NCBI RefSeq assembly: GCF_028682635.1
Contig: NZ_JANHLK010000009.1
Coordinates: 1-64,000 of the forward strand
Length of the DNA stretch: 64,000 bases
Origin: Pseudomonas putida
GTDB lineage: Bacteria; Pseudomonadota; Gammaproteobacteria; Pseudomonadales; Pseudomonadaceae
Reading direction: 5' to 3'
In this document: positions 35,870-45,423 of the stretch, piece after piece
Layout of the letters: each line of letters opens with the position of its first letter
Numbering within the stretch: the first letter of the stretch is position 1
Notes under the pieces: model-generated
Seen by the model: the letters and a program-made list of their open reading frames with translations, nothing else
Databases searched by the model: none
Told to the model about the DNA's origin: nothing
Made by a program: the position numbers and the translations under genes

Positions 35870-36753
35870 AAAAACCGTTTTTAACCCTCGGCCGCGTGGT
35901 CCTGACGCTGCTGATCGTCACCTTCGCCGTGGTCGTGGTCTGGCGCATGGTGATGTATTACATGTTCGCGCCCTGGACCCGTGACGGGCACATTCGTGCC
36001 GACATCGTACAGATCGCGCCGGACGTGTCCGGGCTGATCCAGCAAGTGCAAGTGCGCGACAACCAGTTGGTCAAGCGCGGCCAGGTGCTGTTCAGCATCG
36101 ACCAGGACCGCTTCAAACTGGCCTTGCGCCAGGCGAAAGCGGCGGTCGCCGATCGCGAGGAAACCCTGGCCCAGGCCCAGCGCGAAGCCAAGCGTAACAA
36201 GGGGCTTGGCAATCTGGTGCCGGGCGAGCAACTGGAGGAAAGCCAGTCACGGGTGGCCCGTGCCCAAGTGGCGTTGATGGAAGCTCAGGTCGCCGTCGAC
36301 AGTGCGCAACTGAACCTCGACCGCTCGGTGATCCGCAGCCCCGTGGACGGCTACGTCAACGACCGCGCGCCGCGCACCCAGGAATTCGTCAGTGCCGGGC
36401 GGCCGGTGTTGTCGGTGGTGGATAGCAATTCTTTCCATATCGACGGCTATTTCGAAGAAACCAAGCTCAACGGCATCCACATCGGCCAAAGCGTCGACAT
36501 CCGGGTGATCGGCGACAACGCGCGACTGCGCGGCCATGTGGAAAGCATCGTGGCCGGTATCGAGGATCGCGACCGCACCAGTGGCAACAACCTGCTGCCC
36601 AACGTCAATCCGGCCTTCAGTTGGGTGCGGTTGGCCCAGCGGATTCCGGTGCGCATCGCGTTCGATGACGTCCCTGAAGATTTCCGCATGATCGCCGGGC
36701 GCACCGCCACGGTATCGATCATCGACGACCAGAAACGGGAGCCCGCGTTATGA
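35866..36753 (+). CDS. HlyD-family adaptor (AaeA-like)
   Basis: 295-residue periplasmic adaptor: one N-terminal TM helix (VVLTLLIVTFAVVVVWRMVMYYM), a lipoyl half (WTRDGHIRADIVQIAPDVSG), a short coiled coil and a second half (LNLDRSVIRSPVDGYV). Shorter than the EmrA-like adaptor at 27057, as usual for AaeA. Linked to both neighbours by ATGA overlaps. Confidence 0.92.
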   Translation: MKKPFLTLGRVVLTLLIVTFAVVVVWRMVMYYMFAPWTRDGHIRADIVQIAPDVSGLIQQVQVRDNQLVKRGQVLFSIDQDRFKLALRQAKAAVADREETLAQAQREAKRNKGLGNLVPGEQLEESQSRVARAQVALMEAQVAVDSAQLNLDRSVIRSPVDGYVNDRAPRTQEFVSAGRPVLSVVDSNSFHIDGYFEETKLNGIHIGQSVDIRVIGDNARLRGHVESIVAGIEDRDRTSGNNLLPNVNPAFSWVRLAQRIPVRIAFDDVPEDFRMIAGRTATVSIIDDQKREPAL

Positions 36754-38198
36754 GCAAGGCCTCGGGTTTGGCGATCGCCGGATTAGGCTTGCTGTTGTCG
36801 GCGTGTCAGGTGGTCGGTCCGGATTATCACTTGCCGGACGAAGCCGCCATCCACCGTGAAGACCTGCAGGGCGAACTGGCGGTGAACGGCAAGCCGGTGG
36901 TTTCGGCGCCGGTGCCTGGCGATTGGTGGCGCCTGTATCATGACCCGCGGCTTGACCAGTTGGTGCAGCAGGCCCTGGCCTCCAACACGGATCTGCGCGT
37001 AGCGGCCGCCAGCCTGCTGCGAGCGCGCGCTCAGGTCGACCAGGCCGAAGCAGCGGGCGGCTGGAGCGGTGGGGTGAAGATGGGCGCCCAGCGCTTGCAG
37101 GAATCCGGTGAAGCGTTCCTGCTACCGGAAAAAGTGCCGGTGGCCAACATCGGCGATATCGGCATCAGTGCGTCCTACCAATTCGACCTGTTCGGCACCT
37201 TGCAGCGCGGCATCGAAGCGGCCAAGGCCAATGCCGATGCGACCCAGGCGGCGGCCGATACGGCGCGCATCACCCTGGTGGCCGATGTGGTCCGGGCCTA
37301 CACCCAGGTGTGCGCGGCCAACGAGGAACGGGAAATCGCCCAGCATTCCCTCGACCTTCAAGCCCAGAGCACCACACTCATCCAGCGATTGCGCGATGCT
37401 GGGCGTGGTGACGAAACCCAGGTGACCCGTTCGCAAACCCAATTCAAATCCTTGCGCGCCGACATGCCGCGCTATGAAGCGGCGCGGCAGGCCGGGCTGT
37501 TCCGCCTGTCGATGCTGCTGGCCAAACCGCTGGATCAACTACCGGCTGGCACCGACAGCTGCGCCGAACTGCCAAAAATCGCGCAATTGTTGCCGGTGGG
37601 TGATGGTGCATCGCTGCTCAAGCGCCGCCCCGACATCCGCCAGGCCGAACGTCGACTGGCGGCCGCGACCGCCGGTATCGGTATCGCTACCGGTGAGCTG
37701 TACCCGGACATCCGCATCGGCGCGACCATCGGTACGGTCGGTATCCTGGAAAACCTCGGCGAGCCGTCCACCAACCGCTGGGGTTTCGGTCCGTCGCTGA
37801 CCTGGAACGTGCCGACCAACGGCGCCCGGGCACGCATTCGCGAGGCTGAGGCGGTGACCCAGGCCACGCTTGCACACTTCGATGGCGTGGTGCTCAACGC
37901 GATTCGTGAAACCCAGACCGGTCTGGCCCAGTACTCCGCCTTGCTGCAACGCCGTGAGGCCCTGGCGGACGCCGAGCAGTCGGCGAAGCTGGCCGCAGAC
38001 CAGACCCATCGCTTCTTCCAGGCCGGCCGTGCGTCGTTCCTGGCGGATCTGCAGGCGACCCGCACCTACACCGACGTCACCGCGCAACTGGCCGCCGCCA
38101 ACACTCAGGTGGCCATCAGCCAGATCGATTTGTTCCTCGCCCTGGGCGGCGGTTGGGAAAGCGGACGAACGCAAGGGTCGAACTCCGGCAAACCCTGA
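36750..38198 (+). CDS. OprM/NodT-family outer-membrane efflux lipoprotein
   Basis: 482-residue TolC-like channel with a signal and lipobox (LLLSACQVVGPDYH, lipid Cys about 19) and two OEP repeats (LRVAAASLLRARAQVDQ; RPDIRQAERRLAAATAGIG). Last gene of the marR-FUSC-DUF1656-hlyD operon. AaeAB in E. coli uses TolC encoded elsewhere, so the dedicated channel is a Pseudomonas feature. Confidence 0.93.
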   Translation: MSKASGLAIAGLGLLLSACQVVGPDYHLPDEAAIHREDLQGELAVNGKPVVSAPVPGDWWRLYHDPRLDQLVQQALASNTDLRVAAASLLRARAQVDQAEAAGGWSGGVKMGAQRLQESGEAFLLPEKVPVANIGDIGISASYQFDLFGTLQRGIEAAKANADATQAAADTARITLVADVVRAYTQVCAANEEREIAQHSLDLQAQSTTLIQRLRDAGRGDETQVTRSQTQFKSLRADMPRYEAARQAGLFRLSMLLAKPLDQLPAGTDSCAELPKIAQLLPVGDGASLLKRRPDIRQAERRLAAATAGIGIATGELYPDIRIGATIGTVGILENLGEPSTNRWGFGPSLTWNVPTNGARARIREAEAVTQATLAHFDGVVLNAIRETQTGLAQYSALLQRREALADAEQSAKLAADQTHRFFQAGRASFLADLQATRTYTDVTAQLAAANTQVAISQIDLFLALGGGWESGRTQGSNSGKP

Positions 38199-38290
38199 GG
38201 CCGTTGCTATGCTTTGAAGTGTCGAAAGGGCGTTCGTGCAAAGCGTCCTCGATTCGCACAAGGCATGCGCAGGTCATGGGGAAACCAATA

Positions 38291-38926
38291 ATGAAAAACC
38301 CTTATGCTCTCGGCTTCTGGTGCGCCGTTGTGGCGTTGGTGCTGCTCACGGCCACCTATTTCTACGGCATCATGCTGGCCCACCAGATCGACACGGCACT
38401 AACGTTCCTCGACAGCGCCGCACTGTTGATTGCCGTGATGTCCATCGCGGTGGTGGCCTGGGCCTCGGTCCAGGGGCAACGAGTCAAGAAAAGACAGCTT
38501 GAACAAGGCAAGACCCTGGTGATGATCTGGGACACCAAGGTGGCGCTACGGCGTGTCGAATCAGTGTTCGATCGGTATTTCTGGGGCAGCTACTGGCAAC
38601 CTGGCAGGACTTTCCAGGAAGTCATGGGGGAACTCACGGGCACGCCGCTGGAAAAAAGCCTCGAAACCCTGAAAAAACAATGCCTGGAGCTGGACAAGCA
38701 AGTGGCCGACGACGGTCGCCATTGGCTCAATAATGCCCGCGAGCTGGCTGACGTCGCCACCGCCATGGCCCGCGAGCGCTATCAACTGGACTTCTGCGAC
38801 CCGCGCGAGGAAGTGACGGGTGGGGCGGTGATCAATCGGGATTTCGAGGTGCTGATCTATACATGGACGGCGCGGTTGAAAACCTTTGATCATCAGCTTG
38901 ATGAGATTGAAGTGCAGTATTCCTGA
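38291..38926 (+). CDS. Hypothetical two-TM membrane protein
   Basis: 211-residue protein with two N-terminal TM helices (FWCAVVALVLLTATYFYGIML; AALLIAVMSIAVVAWASV) and a cytoplasmic, charged, helical C-terminal domain with conserved-looking Trp/Tyr (FDRYFWGSYWQPG). I do not recognise the family. The ATG at 38291 is preceded by GGGGA at moderate distance; an ATG at 38276 is an alternative. Confidence 0.7.
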   Translation: MKNPYALGFWCAVVALVLLTATYFYGIMLAHQIDTALTFLDSAALLIAVMSIAVVAWASVQGQRVKKRQLEQGKTLVMIWDTKVALRRVESVFDRYFWGSYWQPGRTFQEVMGELTGTPLEKSLETLKKQCLELDKQVADDGRHWLNNARELADVATAMARERYQLDFCDPREEVTGGAVINRDFEVLIYTWTARLKTFDHQLDEIEVQYS

Positions 38927-38946
38927 TTCATTGTTGGCGGGACAGA

Positions 38947-39016
38947 CGCCTTCGCTGGCAAGCCAGCTCCTACAAGGATCACGCAGACCTGTAGGAGCTG
39001 GCTTGCCAGCGAAGGC
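38947..39016. repeat. Pair of inverted REP elements
   Basis: CGCCTTCGCTGGCAAGCCAG plus CTCCTACA and its inverted copy, separated by AGGATCACGCAGACC. The 253-base gap between 38926 and 39180 holds nothing else I can identify. Confidence 0.88.
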
Positions 39017-39179
39017 GATCTTGTGTTCGCCAAGACACTTTTTCACCGTTAACCATTGGGCTGCCCTGCATGCCTGATGCTAACCTGCACCCCACTTTCA
39101 GCGCAGTCGTGACCGCCACCCGTCAAGGGTTCAGGGAAGACGACCACACCTTCAACAACGGACATTGAACAGGTCATTC

Positions 39180-40691
39180 ATGAATAAATCAGCAGGCGTG
39201 CTCCTGGGAATCGTTGTCGCCATCGGTGCAATCAGCGCCGGCGGCGCCTGGTTCACCGGCACCAAGATCGAAGGTGTACTCAACACCTCCCTGGCGGATG
39301 CCAACAAGCAGTTGCAGGCCGCCATGGTCGGTTACAAAGGCACCGCCTCGCTGGAGCTGGTATCCCTGGAACGCCATGTGTTCAGCAGCACGGCGCATTA
39401 CCGCCTCAAGGGTGAGGGCGAAATGTTCGGCGAGGCCCCGGTCGAATTGCTGTTTGTCGACCACATCGAACACGGCCCGCTGCCGTTCTCGCGCCTGGTA
39501 TCGCTGAAGTGGTTGCCGGTCATGGCCACCAGTCACTATGAACTGGAGAAGACCCCGCTCACGGAAAAATGGTTCGCCGCCACCAAGGACGCTTCGCCGC
39601 TCAAGGGGGTGGTCAACCTAGGCTACGACAATTCCACCAACGGCACGCTTGAATTGCTGCCGCTGGAAACTGCACTGGATGACAAGTCCAGCCTGAAGTT
39701 TTCCGGTCTGAAAGTTGACGTCGCGGCCAGCGCCCAGGCGCAGAAGGTCAAGGCCGACGGCTACATGGACAGCCTGAAGCTGACCACCGTCGCCGAAGAC
39801 CAGACACCCGTGCAGGTCGAATTGAGTGGTCTGACCCTGGCCAGCAACCTGGCAAAAAGCACCTACGGTTATTACACCGGCGATAACACCGTCGAGCTGA
39901 GCAACAGCAAAACCACCTTCGGCCCCAAGCAGTCAGTGCTGGGTTTGAAGAATTTTGAAATGAAGAACCACACCGAGGAATCGGGTACCAGCGCTTCCGG
40001 GCGAGCCGATTACAAGATTGCCGAAGTGTCCCTGAACGGCAAGGCCGTGGGTTCTGCCCAGCTGGCCATGAGCCTGAAGAACCTCGACATCCCGGCGACG
40101 TTGTCGCTGATGCAGATCTACCAGACAAAATTGCAACCCTATGAGCAGGCCGCCGCCGAAGCTGCCGAGGCCGGTCAACCGGTTCCTGAGCTGAAGTTGA
40201 CCGAAGCGGAAGAGGCGCAGCTTAAAACCGGTCTGGAACAATTGCTGGCGGCCGGCCCGCAGGTGGCCCTGGAGAACCTGTCGTTCAATACTGCCAATGG
40301 CGAAAGCCGCGCCAACCTGGTGCTGAACCTGACCAAGCCGCAGTCCATCGACTTGCCCGCCGACCAGTTGGTCCGCCAGATGATCGCGTTGCTGGACGTC
40401 AACCTGAAAGTGTCCAAGCCGATGCTCGTCGACATCCTCACCGTGCAGTCGCAAATCGACGGCCAGACCGACGCCAAGCTCGTTGCCGATCAGGCCACTG
40501 CCACCGCCGATATGTTCAGCAGCATGGCGGTCGGCTCGCAGCTGGCAAAACTGGACAACAACAACATCGTCAGCCAACTGCATTACGCCAATAACCAGGT
40601 GGAATTCAACGGCCAGAAAATGACCGTCGAGGAGTTTGTCGGCTTCGTGATGAGCAAGTTCGCTGGCCCAGGCGTAGCCCAGGAGCCATAA
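39180..40691 (+). CDS. YdgA family (DUF945) exported protein
   Basis: 503-residue protein with an N-terminal TM or signal anchor (VLLGIVVAIGAISAGGAWFTG) followed by a long beta-rich periplasmic region. Length, the early TKIEGVLN segment and the repeated LNL / NLxF patterns match DUF945 (E. coli YdgA). Function unknown. The ATG at 39180 is preferred to the TTG five codons earlier. Confidence 0.85.
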   Translation: MNKSAGVLLGIVVAIGAISAGGAWFTGTKIEGVLNTSLADANKQLQAAMVGYKGTASLELVSLERHVFSSTAHYRLKGEGEMFGEAPVELLFVDHIEHGPLPFSRLVSLKWLPVMATSHYELEKTPLTEKWFAATKDASPLKGVVNLGYDNSTNGTLELLPLETALDDKSSLKFSGLKVDVAASAQAQKVKADGYMDSLKLTTVAEDQTPVQVELSGLTLASNLAKSTYGYYTGDNTVELSNSKTTFGPKQSVLGLKNFEMKNHTEESGTSASGRADYKIAEVSLNGKAVGSAQLAMSLKNLDIPATLSLMQIYQTKLQPYEQAAAEAAEAGQPVPELKLTEAEEAQLKTGLEQLLAAGPQVALENLSFNTANGESRANLVLNLTKPQSIDLPADQLVRQMIALLDVNLKVSKPMLVDILTVQSQIDGQTDAKLVADQATATADMFSSMAVGSQLAKLDNNNIVSQLHYANNQVEFNGQKMTVEEFVGFVMSKFAGPGVAQEP

Positions 40692-40695
40692 GAAC

Positions 40696-40781
40696 CCTGT
40701 AGGAGCTGCCGAAGGCTGCGATCTTTTGATTTTGGTATCGCCGAAGATCAAAAGATCGCAGCCTTCGGCAGCTCCTACAGG
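40696..40781. repeat. Large perfect REP palindrome, likely bidirectional terminator
   Basis: Two perfect 35-bp inverted arms (40696-40730 and 40747-40781), each starting with TGTAGGAGCTGCCGAAGGC-type sequence, separated by 16 bases. It sits between convergent genes. Confidence 0.9.
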
Positions 40782-40787
40782 CCCATT

Positions 40788-42308
40788 TCAATCGCGGATC
40801 AACCGCCACGCCTCGTCCACGGGCAACGGCTGCTTCATCCGTTCGGCGAGCATCGCCATCGTGCGCTCTTCCTCACAGGCCACGGCCGCCGTCACCACAC
40901 CGTTTTTGCCAAACAGGCCGATAAAGGGCGGATTGTTCGGATCACCCTTGAACTCGACTTCGTCCCAGCCTTGCGCGTGGCCGAGGTAGTCGTAGTTTTT
41001 GCCAAAGTGCCAGGTCCAGAAGTACGGCACATCGAGGTAATGTTCATCACCACCGAGCATGTTCGCCGCCGCGATTCGCGCCTGTTGCTGCGCCAGGCGC
41101 CAGTGTTCGATGCGTTGCGGCTGACCGTTGAGGGGGAAGGTAGCGATATCGCCAGCGGCCCATAGCCCGTCGGTCACGCGCATCCCGCCGTCAACCAGCA
41201 ACGACTGATCCTTTTCCTTCGGTGGATCGGCAAACGCCACGGTCGCCGGAGTGACGCCAATCCCGACCAGCACCAGGTCTGCCGGTACACGCTGACCATT
41301 ATCCAGGCGTACGGCTTCGACTTGCGTTGTTCCTTCGATCTGCACGGCTTCGCCCGCCGTTCGGTACACCACGCCGTTGGCCTCGTGCAGGGCCAGGATC
41401 GCCTTGCCGACGCTGTCGCCGAACTGTTTGGCAAAAGGCACCGGTTGCCGGGCCAGTACCGTGACGTCCAGACCGTATTGGCGCAGGGCTGAAGCGGATT
41501 CCATGGCGATGAAGCTGTCGCCGATGATCACCGCGCGCTGACCGGGTTTGGCGCTATCCAGGATCCGACGGGCATGGTCCCTGGAGCGTAAAACGAAGAC
41601 CTGCGGCAGATCGGCGCCGGGTAACTCCAATGGCTTGGGAATGCCTCCGGTTGCCAGCAATGCAGCGTCATATTCGAGTGACTGACCGTCGGCCAATTGC
41701 ATTATCCGGTTTTCAGCATCCAGGCTCGTTACTTGCGCGTTGATCCGCTCGATGCGTTGCTCGCCGTAGAACGCTTCATCGCGCAAGGCGGGGACTTCAT
41801 CCGGTGGAGTCTGACCGGCGATCACAAATTTGCTCAGCACCGTACGGTCATAACCCGCTGTTTCGCGGTCGATCAGCAGCACCCGGCCACCAAATCCTTT
41901 TTCCCGCAGGGCCGATGCCGCCGCCGTGCCCGCAGCGCCCGCACCGACAATCACAAAGACGCGTTCGTCATCGGCCGGCGGGGTGTGGGCGTCCTGCAGC
42001 GGCTGGTCGCCTACCCAGACTTCGTCGTCACGCACTTCGAGAGGGTAACGCTTCAGGCTGTCCAGGGCGGGCGGCTCGCACAACCCGCCGTCCTCGATCC
42101 GAAACTGCGCCTTGTGCCACGGACAGGTCAGCCTGCCATTGCAGAATGCGCCTTCGGCCAGGGGCGCCCCGGCGTGCGGGCATTCGCCTTGATAGGCGCG
42201 TAATTGATCGCCGACTTTCAGCAGGAGGATCTTGCTGTCCTGGACGCTGACTTCCAGGCCGCGGTCTTCGGGTATATCGGCGGCACGGGCAACGCGATGC
42301 AGGGTCAT
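40788..42308 (-). CDS. Rieske-domain FAD/NAD(P)H-dependent reductase
   Basis: 506-residue fusion protein. An N-terminal Rieske [2Fe-2S] domain holds the CPHAGAPL and CPWHKAQF ligand pairs. It is joined to a flavin pyridine-nucleotide disulfide-type reductase with FAD site VIVGAGAAGTAAASALR, an ATGG motif and a late AAGDIATF. The layout matches AIFM3/NirD-like ferredoxin reductases. I chose the ATG at 42308 because GGAGAG precedes it; an upstream in-frame ATG adds 19 residues. Substrate or electron partner unknown. Confidence 0.9.
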   Translation of the reverse strand: MTLHRVARAADIPEDRGLEVSVQDSKILLLKVGDQLRAYQGECPHAGAPLAEGAFCNGRLTCPWHKAQFRIEDGGLCEPPALDSLKRYPLEVRDDEVWVGDQPLQDAHTPPADDERVFVIVGAGAAGTAAASALREKGFGGRVLLIDRETAGYDRTVLSKFVIAGQTPPDEVPALRDEAFYGEQRIERINAQVTSLDAENRIMQLADGQSLEYDAALLATGGIPKPLELPGADLPQVFVLRSRDHARRILDSAKPGQRAVIIGDSFIAMESASALRQYGLDVTVLARQPVPFAKQFGDSVGKAILALHEANGVVYRTAGEAVQIEGTTQVEAVRLDNGQRVPADLVLVGIGVTPATVAFADPPKEKDQSLLVDGGMRVTDGLWAAGDIATFPLNGQPQRIEHWRLAQQQARIAAANMLGGDEHYLDVPYFWTWHFGKNYDYLGHAQGWDEVEFKGDPNNPPFIGLFGKNGVVTAAVACEEERTMAMLAERMKQPLPVDEAWRLIRD

Positions 42309-42448
42309 GATTGCTCTCCAGACCGGCGTTTCAATTAAGAGTCTGGCGCTTGACTCGAGGTTCATCCAATTCCCACTGCCACCGCGCGAACGGTCCGGCT
42401 ATAGTTTGCTCGCCGACCTCGGCCCCACCCGCACAAGGTGCTCCCGGT

Positions 42449-43012
42449 ATGACCCGATTGACCTCTCTGACCCCTTGGCTGGCGGCCGCAGCAGTCGCCC
42501 TTTGCGTGCAATTTCCGGCACAGGCGGCCCAGGAGCGTTTCACCCTGAACATCCCTGGCGTCTCGGATGACCGACTGTTCACCGCGGCCGCCGCCAGCGA
42601 TGCCCCGGGGTGCGGTGGGCACAACGTCTCGCCAGCGCTGAACTGGAACGCCGGCCCTGCAGGCACGCTCAGCTACGCCATCGTCATGCACGACCCGGAC
42701 GGGCAAAAAGGCCAGGGCGTCGATCATTGGGTGCATTACGGCATCAAGGCCAGCACCCACCAGATTGCGGCGGGTGTCGGCGCCAAGTCCGCGCTCGAGG
42801 GCGTGGGTGGCACAAACAGCAAAGGCACGACAGGGTACGTCGGCCCTTGCCCACCGGTTGGCGACAGCGCACATCACTACATCATCCAGCTCTTCGCCCT
42901 GGACCTGGCCCCGGATGCCCTGCCGGCCGGCCTGACGCGCACCCAGCTGCTGGAAAAAATCAAAGGTCACGTGCTGAGAAACAGCAGCGTGGTACGGCGC
43001 TACCACCGCTGA
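42449..43012 (+). CDS. YbhB/YbcL-type PEBP family protein, exported
   Basis: 187-residue protein with a signal peptide (LAAAAVALCVQFPAQAAQE) and a phosphatidylethanolamine-binding (Raf kinase inhibitor-like) fold. Family motifs are MHDPDGQKGQGVDHWVHYGI, GYVGPCPPVGDSAHHY and the YHR-type end. The ATG at 42449 has AAGGTG upstream; the 46 residues before it in frame are not protein-like. Ligand unknown. Confidence 0.88.
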   Translation: MTRLTSLTPWLAAAAVALCVQFPAQAAQERFTLNIPGVSDDRLFTAAAASDAPGCGGHNVSPALNWNAGPAGTLSYAIVMHDPDGQKGQGVDHWVHYGIKASTHQIAAGVGAKSALEGVGGTNSKGTTGYVGPCPPVGDSAHHYIIQLFALDLAPDALPAGLTRTQLLEKIKGHVLRNSSVVRRYHR

Positions 43013-43099
43013 AGATTTTTTAGCGCGGGTTAACCCCAACCGTTCGGGCTGTCCGTCTCACAGGATGAATGGATCAATTTCCTCCTGAGGTCAGCCCCC

Positions 43100-44812
43100 A
43101 TGTCCCTCCCTCTGCATGTTCTTCGTCCGCTCGCCCAGGGTTTCGCCGCCGGGCTGTTACTGGCCGTTACCGGTTGTGGTGTTTCGTCCAAGCCCGATTC
43201 CGCCTCTGTGTCATCGCCGGCCCAGGCCGAGTTGAAAACCGAATCGTCGGTGCATCACGAACTGCTCGACGCTGACGCCTCGATGAGCAAGCGCAATGTC
43301 AGACCCGCACCGATGGCCGGCTTCGCGCCAATGCCTGCGGGCGAGGCTTATCCACAGGGATATCGCGACGAACAGCGCGAGCAGTACCAGGCCCTGGCAG
43401 ATAACCCCATCCACAGCGTCGCCGAAACACCGGTCTCGACCTTCAGCGCCGACGTCGATACCGGTGCTTACGCCAACGTCCGCCGTTTGCTCAACCAGGG
43501 GCGATTGCCACCGGAAGGAGCGGTGCGGCTGGAGGAGATGGTCAATTACTTCCCTTACGACTACGCCTTGCCCACCGATGGCTCGCCCTTCGGCGTGACC
43601 ACGGAACTGGCGGCGTCGCCCTGGAATTCGCATACGCGCTTGTTGCGCATCGGCATCAAGGCCTCGGATCGCGCGGCCGCGGAACTGGCCCCGGCGAACC
43701 TGGTGTTCCTGGTGGACGTGTCCGGCTCGATGGATCGTCGCGAGGGCCTGCCGTTGGTCAAAAGCACCCTGAAATTGCTGGTCGATCAACTGCGTGAGCA
43801 GGATCGGGTGTCGTTGGTGGTCTACGCCGGGGAATCGCGCGTGGTACTGGAGCCCACTTCCGGACGGGAAAAAGCGAAGATTCGTACAGCCATCGAGCAA
43901 TTGACTGCAGGCGGTTCAACCGCCGGAGCCTCGGGCATCGAACTGGCTTATCAACAGGCGCAACAGGCGTTTATCCCCAAGGGCATCAACCGCGTTCTAT
44001 TGGCCACTGACGGTGACTTCAACGTTGGAGTCAGCGACTTCGACAGCCTCAAACAAATGGCTGTGGATAAACGCAAGACGGGTGTATCTCTGACCACCCT
44101 GGGTTTCGGTGTGGATAACTACAATGAACACCTGATGGAACAACTGGCCGATGCCGGCGATGGCAACTACGCCTACATCGACAACCTGCGTGAGGCGCGC
44201 AAGGTGCTGGTGGATCAACTCGGCTCAACCCTTGCCGTCGTGGCGAAAAACGTCAAGCTGCAAGTGGAGTTCAACCCCGCGCAAGTCAGCGAGTATCGCC
44301 TGCTGGGTTATGAAAACCGTGCGTTGAAACGTGAGGATTTTAGCAATGACAAGGTCGATGCCGGTGAAATCGGTGCAGGACATACCGTGACTGCGTTGTA
44401 CGAAATTGTCCCCAAGGGTGAGAAGGGCTGGCTGGAACCGCTGCGCTACGCTCAACCGGGCGCCGCTATTGCTGAAAAGCATGGCGAATTGGCGATGCTG
44501 CGGGTGCGTTATCAGTTGCCGGAAGGTGGGAAAAGTCGCTTGATCGAACGCCCGATCGTTGATTCCCCGATTGGCAAAGCAAGCGATGACCTGCGCTTTG
44601 CTGCAGCAGTGGCTGCTTTTTCCCAACAGCTCAAGGACGGACGCTACACCGGCGAGTTCAGCCTCAAGGACACCGAAGCGCTGGCCCACGGCGCCCGGGG
44701 CGATGACCGTTTCGGCCTGCGCAGCGAGTTCGTGCAATTGGTGGAACTGGCGCAGAGCCTGCGCACCACCACCGCGTCGAATCCAACTGCCACTGAACGA
44801 CGGATTGAATAG
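43100..44812 (+). CDS. VWA-domain lipoprotein (YfbK-like, DUF3520)
   Basis: 570-residue exported protein. A lipobox (LLAVTGCGVSS, Cys about 29) anchors it to a membrane. A vWF-A-N type region (NPIHSVAETPVSTFSADVDTGAYANVRR) leads to a VWA domain with an intact MIDAS motif DVSGSM, a later TDGDFNVG, and a C-terminal DUF3520 region. YfbK-like proteins have no firm function. It overlaps by one base the ECF sigma gene, followed by a putative anti-sigma, suggesting an envelope-stress or surface-sensing operon. Confidence 0.88.
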   Translation: MSLPLHVLRPLAQGFAAGLLLAVTGCGVSSKPDSASVSSPAQAELKTESSVHHELLDADASMSKRNVRPAPMAGFAPMPAGEAYPQGYRDEQREQYQALADNPIHSVAETPVSTFSADVDTGAYANVRRLLNQGRLPPEGAVRLEEMVNYFPYDYALPTDGSPFGVTTELAASPWNSHTRLLRIGIKASDRAAAELAPANLVFLVDVSGSMDRREGLPLVKSTLKLLVDQLREQDRVSLVVYAGESRVVLEPTSGREKAKIRTAIEQLTAGGSTAGASGIELAYQQAQQAFIPKGINRVLLATDGDFNVGVSDFDSLKQMAVDKRKTGVSLTTLGFGVDNYNEHLMEQLADAGDGNYAYIDNLREARKVLVDQLGSTLAVVAKNVKLQVEFNPAQVSEYRLLGYENRALKREDFSNDKVDAGEIGAGHTVTALYEIVPKGEKGWLEPLRYAQPGAAIAEKHGELAMLRVRYQLPEGGKSRLIERPIVDSPIGKASDDLRFAAAVAAFSQQLKDGRYTGEFSLKDTEALAHGARGDDRFGLRSEFVQLVELAQSLRTTTASNPTATERRIE

Positions 44813-45423
44813 TGAGCCGATTGAAGGGGTTCATCAGCCAGCTGTTTGCGCCCGCAAGCAGCTCCGAGGCCAGCAGCGACGAAGCGCTGCTGGCCCGTTA
44901 TCGCGAGGGCGACGGCGCGGCGTTCGAGATTCTGTACGCGCGCCACCGCCAGGGTTTGTACCGATTTCTGCTGGGGTTGAGCGGCAGGGCGGAACTCGCC
45001 GAGGAGGTCTATCAGGAAACCTGGCTGAGCCTGATCCGCAGCGGCAGTCAGCCACAAGGTCGGGCGACTTTTCGTACCTGGCTCTACCAGATTGCCCGCA
45101 ACCGCTTGATCGATCACTGGCGCAAACATGGCGTCCACCAACCGCTGCACGACAGCTATGACGAACAAGCCCATGCTCTGCCCGATGACACCACCGATCC
45201 CGAGCAACTGCTGAGCCTGAGCCGTGACAGCCAGCGTCTGGAGGCCGCCCTGCAAGCCTTGCCCGCCGACCAGCGCGAAGTGTTCCTGCTGCGCGCCTAC
45301 AGCGATCTCGATTTGCCGCAGATCGCCACCCTCACCGAAACACCGCTGGAAACCGTCAAGAGCCGCTTGCGTTACGCCCAGCAAAAACTGCGTCGGCTGC
45401 TGGCCGAGGAGGTACTGACATGA
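44812..45423 (+). CDS. ECF-family RNA polymerase sigma factor
   Basis: 203-residue sigma-70 family factor with region 2 (YRFLLGLSGRAELAEEVYQETW, WLYQIARNRLIDHWRK) and region 4 (LPADQREVFLLRAYSDLDLPQIA, ETVKSRLRYAQQKLRR). It starts at a GTG overlapping the VWA stop and ends with an ATGA overlap into the next gene, so the three genes form one coupled operon. The regulon cannot be seen; autoregulation is likely but I found no clean promoter at 43013-43099. Confidence 0.92.
   Translation: MSRLKGFISQLFAPASSSEASSDEALLARYREGDGAAFEILYARHRQGLYRFLLGLSGRAELAEEVYQETWLSLIRSGSQPQGRATFRTWLYQIARNRLIDHWRKHGVHQPLHDSYDEQAHALPDDTTDPEQLLSLSRDSQRLEAALQALPADQREVFLLRAYSDLDLPQIATLTETPLETVKSRLRYAQQKLRRLLAEEVLT

Noticed and set aside
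43030-43060. Possible ECF promoter (AACC ... CGTCT) before the VWA gene
   Set aside because: The spacing between the two boxes is wrong (12-13 or 18-19 instead of about 16) for either AACC.
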